64,000 nt of DNA, taken from positions 993,238 to 1,057,237 of the forward strand of contig OY718808.1 of assembly GCA_963070105.1 (NCBI GenBank). Direction: 5' to 3'. Every line of letters begins with the position of its first letter. Within the stretch, counting starts at the first letter, position 1. Source of the stretch: Litomosoides sigmodontis. Its lineage: Eukaryota; Nematoda; Chromadorea; Rhabditida; Onchocercidae. A program made the translations under genes and the position numbers. Below, piece by piece: positions 61,121 through 64,000 of this stretch. The notes beneath the pieces were generated by a model. That model saw only the letters and a program-made list of their open reading frames with translations. It was not told where the DNA came from and ran no database searches.

Positions 61121-63923
61121 ATGGATGAGGAAATTTTGGGATTGCGACGAACATTTCCAAAGAAAACAGCGATGAATAATAATTCGGAACCAAAAAAGGG
61201 ACGATGGAAGAGAGGTTATCAGAAATATGCTCGATCCGTATTCAATGAGAGTGATAATGGTAATGGGAGTAACGATGAAGTTGAAGTGCAATTAAAGCAT
61301 CAGTCGAAGTAGTTGTTAAAGTCATTTATTAATTAGAAAAAAAATTTTAACTTGTTTATACATCCGGCACACCATTTTTCAGGGTACAGTTTCTTCCTTC
61401 TTTTTCATTTATACCTAAGGGAAAATTATGATGTTAACTTGGTGGTAGCTACAGAAAACAATCAATGTTGAATTGTAATACAGTGAACTAAATTATACAG
61501 GAATGAGAAGACGGCGAAAGCAAAAAAGCAAGCAGTTTATGTCAACAAAACTTCAACAAGACAGTACGACGAATCATTAACTACTGAGAAATGTGACCAT
61601 AGCACTAACGTTTCAGCAGAAGGCGATGGATGCGTTGCATGCATTTCTGATGATAATCAGTAAGTCTCATTGCAAATAAAGTGTTCTCATTTATGAAGTA
61701 GGGGGTAGTTTTAATTTGGATTTCAGGATTAGCTTTAGCTTCTATTCTAGAATCGTTTTTAGTACTATAAACTGTGTGATTCAACCATCATCCGTTAGTC
61801 ACGAACCTTAGTTGATCGTATGTGATGTCACATATGGACCTCGAAGTCACCTGGAATGTCGCTGGCAGAGTTGTCAAAATTGAGGGCACATTTTTATGCA
61901 AATAAGTAAGAACTTTAATCGTGATAGGTGGATGATGATTGATATTTCTCCGAAAGTTTTGTACTTCAGTACCAAAACATTCAAAAATAATTTCTGAAAT
62001 TCTTTTGCTGTGCAGAACCAATGGTGGAAGACGAATTATTGACGGAAATCGTTCAGATGATCGGAAGAAACGTCTATTAGGCATATCCAATAAAGAAAAA
62101 AGCAACATTAGTCTCAATAATGCTCAAAAATCTGGAATGCTAATGAAAGATAAGAAAATGGCATTCACGAGGTTATTTCTTCCTATTGAAATCGTTAGTG
62201 ATATTTATACAACGTATGTTATCAAATGGTAAAAAAAATTGGTTTGAACTAAATAATGTTTCATTGAAATTTGATCGCTTTGTTGTAACAGCATAATATT
62301 AAGTGGCAGTATAGAGGAATTGGAAAAAATCGAAAGACGATGTAGTTTCAGCTTTTAATGGGAGTGAAGAAATTTCTTGGTAATGTTGTTAATGAAAGAA
62401 GACCTCGTTAAAAAGACGTAGTTGTGCCTCTAAATTTTATATGTTATATTTATTTTCCAGTATGATGTATTTATTTAGTGGCAGAACAGAAGATCCCGAC
62501 AAGTATTGTTCAGCGGGGGAAAAAGTGGAAGTCGCAAGACCTAAAAACTTTACAATACCAGTTCAGGAGCATGAAGAAGAAAATTTCGACAATATAGAAT
62601 TTCGCGAAGGTTTTTTAAGATAGTTTCCATATTGTTCATTTGTTTTGATCTGTAACCGATTAACCGATTATTCTATTCTTGAGATTGTTCTTTAAATTTC
62701 AAGATTATTTTATTATTTAAACTTTCGAAGTTGTCATCATATATTTCTGAAAATTCGAAATACGTTTTTATATATAATACGTTTTTCTCATTTCAGAAAT
62801 AGCAAAGATTCCATTGGGCAAAGCAAAACAATTGAGGGAACGATTAGGGAAATTATTCGACAAGGCATTCTTTGCTGACGATACGTCATCTAATTCTAAT
62901 AAAAAATCTGCGCAAAGGATTCTTGTGGTTATTTATTTTAAATTTTTGTTGAAAAATCTTATGTTTTTGATTGCAGTATAATTCATACTGGAAATATCTG
63001 TTAGTCGTCTATTGTAGTAGAATGTAACTTGTGAGATATGCTGATTAATAGTATTATCGAGTGTTTAACCATCTTTGTAGTCTTGGAGTGGCTGCTCCAT
63101 TTGTGAAGATGATTTGAAAAAAAATTTGCTTGAACATTTTTTCACCTCTTTACATATGCTAGTTTTGATTGCAGCGAGAAAATCCAAAAAGGCCTCGTGA
63201 AGTGTCGTCGAAAATACCGGTATCTAAATTCAGAAATGTGTTCGAGAATGAGAAATTGCAACGACCTGTGTAAGCGACATTCCATTTTGTGTCCGCCTAG
63301 AATGCTTTCATGTTTCCTTTTCTTGAATTCTTGAAATATTAAACGGTTATATGTGGAATAATCATAAAACTCATAGTAAATAGTACCAACCATTTTTTTT
63401 TAATGAAAGTGCTGTACTTTGCTACGTTTAAATTTAGGTTGATTTTTATTATTGCTGCTAAAGAAGAAAGCGGTCTTTTAATTTGTTATTTTAATTTACA
63501 ATCTTAAATCAATTGCAGATTTGATCCTCGATTCGATAACAGATGTGGAGAGTTCAATAATTATATATATCAAAACAATTACAGTTTTCTAGATGAAGTA
63601 CGTCAGCGAGAGAAAAAGGTATTTCTTCGTACGTGTTAATGTGTGCAACCAATTATATCTATTCATTTATTGTCATAAAATGAATTGCATATTGTTGCGG
63701 TATCATTTTTTTCCTCTGCTAATGATACAGAGAAAGTCGATTCGAGATTTTGGTTACGTATTCAAATATTTAAAGTTCATATATATAATAAACTCTTACC
63801 CGCTATTGAACTCGTGGATTTTTTTCAGATATTGATGAGAGAACTGAAAAATACGGCTGAAGAGGGTGATGTTAACAGAAACCGGTTGAAAGAGGCACTC
63901 AGAAAAATAAAGAATCAGGAAAA
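61121..63923 (+). CDS. rrp36: RRP36 rRNA-processing protein (3'-partial)
   Basis: Exons: 61121-61279 (or to 61285), 61502-61659, 62016-62171, 62461-62609, 62797-62927 (or to 62924), 63175-63269, 63519-63618, 63829-63923 and beyond the window. All joins keep frame, with 347 codons so far. The conserved RRP36 core is clear: RPREVSSKIPVSKFRNVF, then VFDPRFDNRCGEFNNYIYQN and YSFLDEVRQREKK, then a charged coiled helix ILMRELKNTAEEG..ALRKIKNQEK. RRP36 is a nucleolar SSU-processome factor needed for early cleavages of pre-18S rRNA. The N-terminal ~220 residues are Lys/Asn/Asp-rich and disordered-looking, longer than in human RRP36 (259 in total). The first-exon donor is uncertain: without it the frame stops at 61312, so a separate short protein is an alternative for that exon. 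Confidence 0.82.
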
Positions 63924-64000
63924 GTAAATTTACCCAAACTCATTTTTAAAGTTTTTTGCGCCCTATGAATTGATATCAGTTGATCAGTATTGTCGGTGAA

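Overview
The window is eukaryotic and most likely from a parasitic nematode, probably a filarial or other clade III species. The reasons are a very AT-rich background, intron-rich genes with T-rich tttcag/tttttag acceptors, abundant GA/CT microsatellites, and gene products that read as clear animal proteins with a nematode-style unc-62 structure. The species assignment is inference. No bacterial, viral or transposase gene was recognised.

Region 1 (about 5.3-29.4 kb, + strand) is the 3' part of a Meis/homothorax TALE homeobox gene (unc-62). Thirteen exon positions could be placed with matching splice phases. The gene carries two alternative exons for the first part of the homeodomain (17402-17766 and 18715-18899). 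They share entry and exit phase and cannot be used together in frame. The first exon or exons lie upstream of the window or were not recognisable in 1-5298.

Region 2 (about 29.4-41 kb) starts with AT-rich intergenic DNA. It then holds a minus-strand gene for a single-pass membrane protein that I could not identify (secure exons 35086-38147, candidate 5' exons to about 39770) and several short coding-like islands.

Region 3 (40999-47443, minus strand) is a complete PACS (phosphofurin acidic cluster sorting protein) gene. Nineteen exons join in frame to 800 codons plus a stop. One intron holds a broken tandem copy of part of exon 14.

Region 4 (47.4-53.2 kb) is a long divergent intergenic space. 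Part of it, upstream of atg-9, is more GC-rich and has repeated ACGT-containing motifs.

Region 5 (53227-59373, + strand) is a complete atg-9, with 14 exons and 811 codons, encoding the multispanning autophagy lipid scramblase. A perfect 21-bp hairpin lies about 180 bp after its stop. It is followed on the same strand by the rRNA-processing gene rrp36 (61121 to beyond the window end).

The genes have no obvious common pathway. PACS and ATG9 both act in endomembrane traffic and are transcribed divergently. RRP36 is a nucleolar SSU processome factor and UNC-62 is a developmental transcription factor. All exon calls come from hand translation, splice-site inspection and remembered family features. 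No search or RNA evidence was available.
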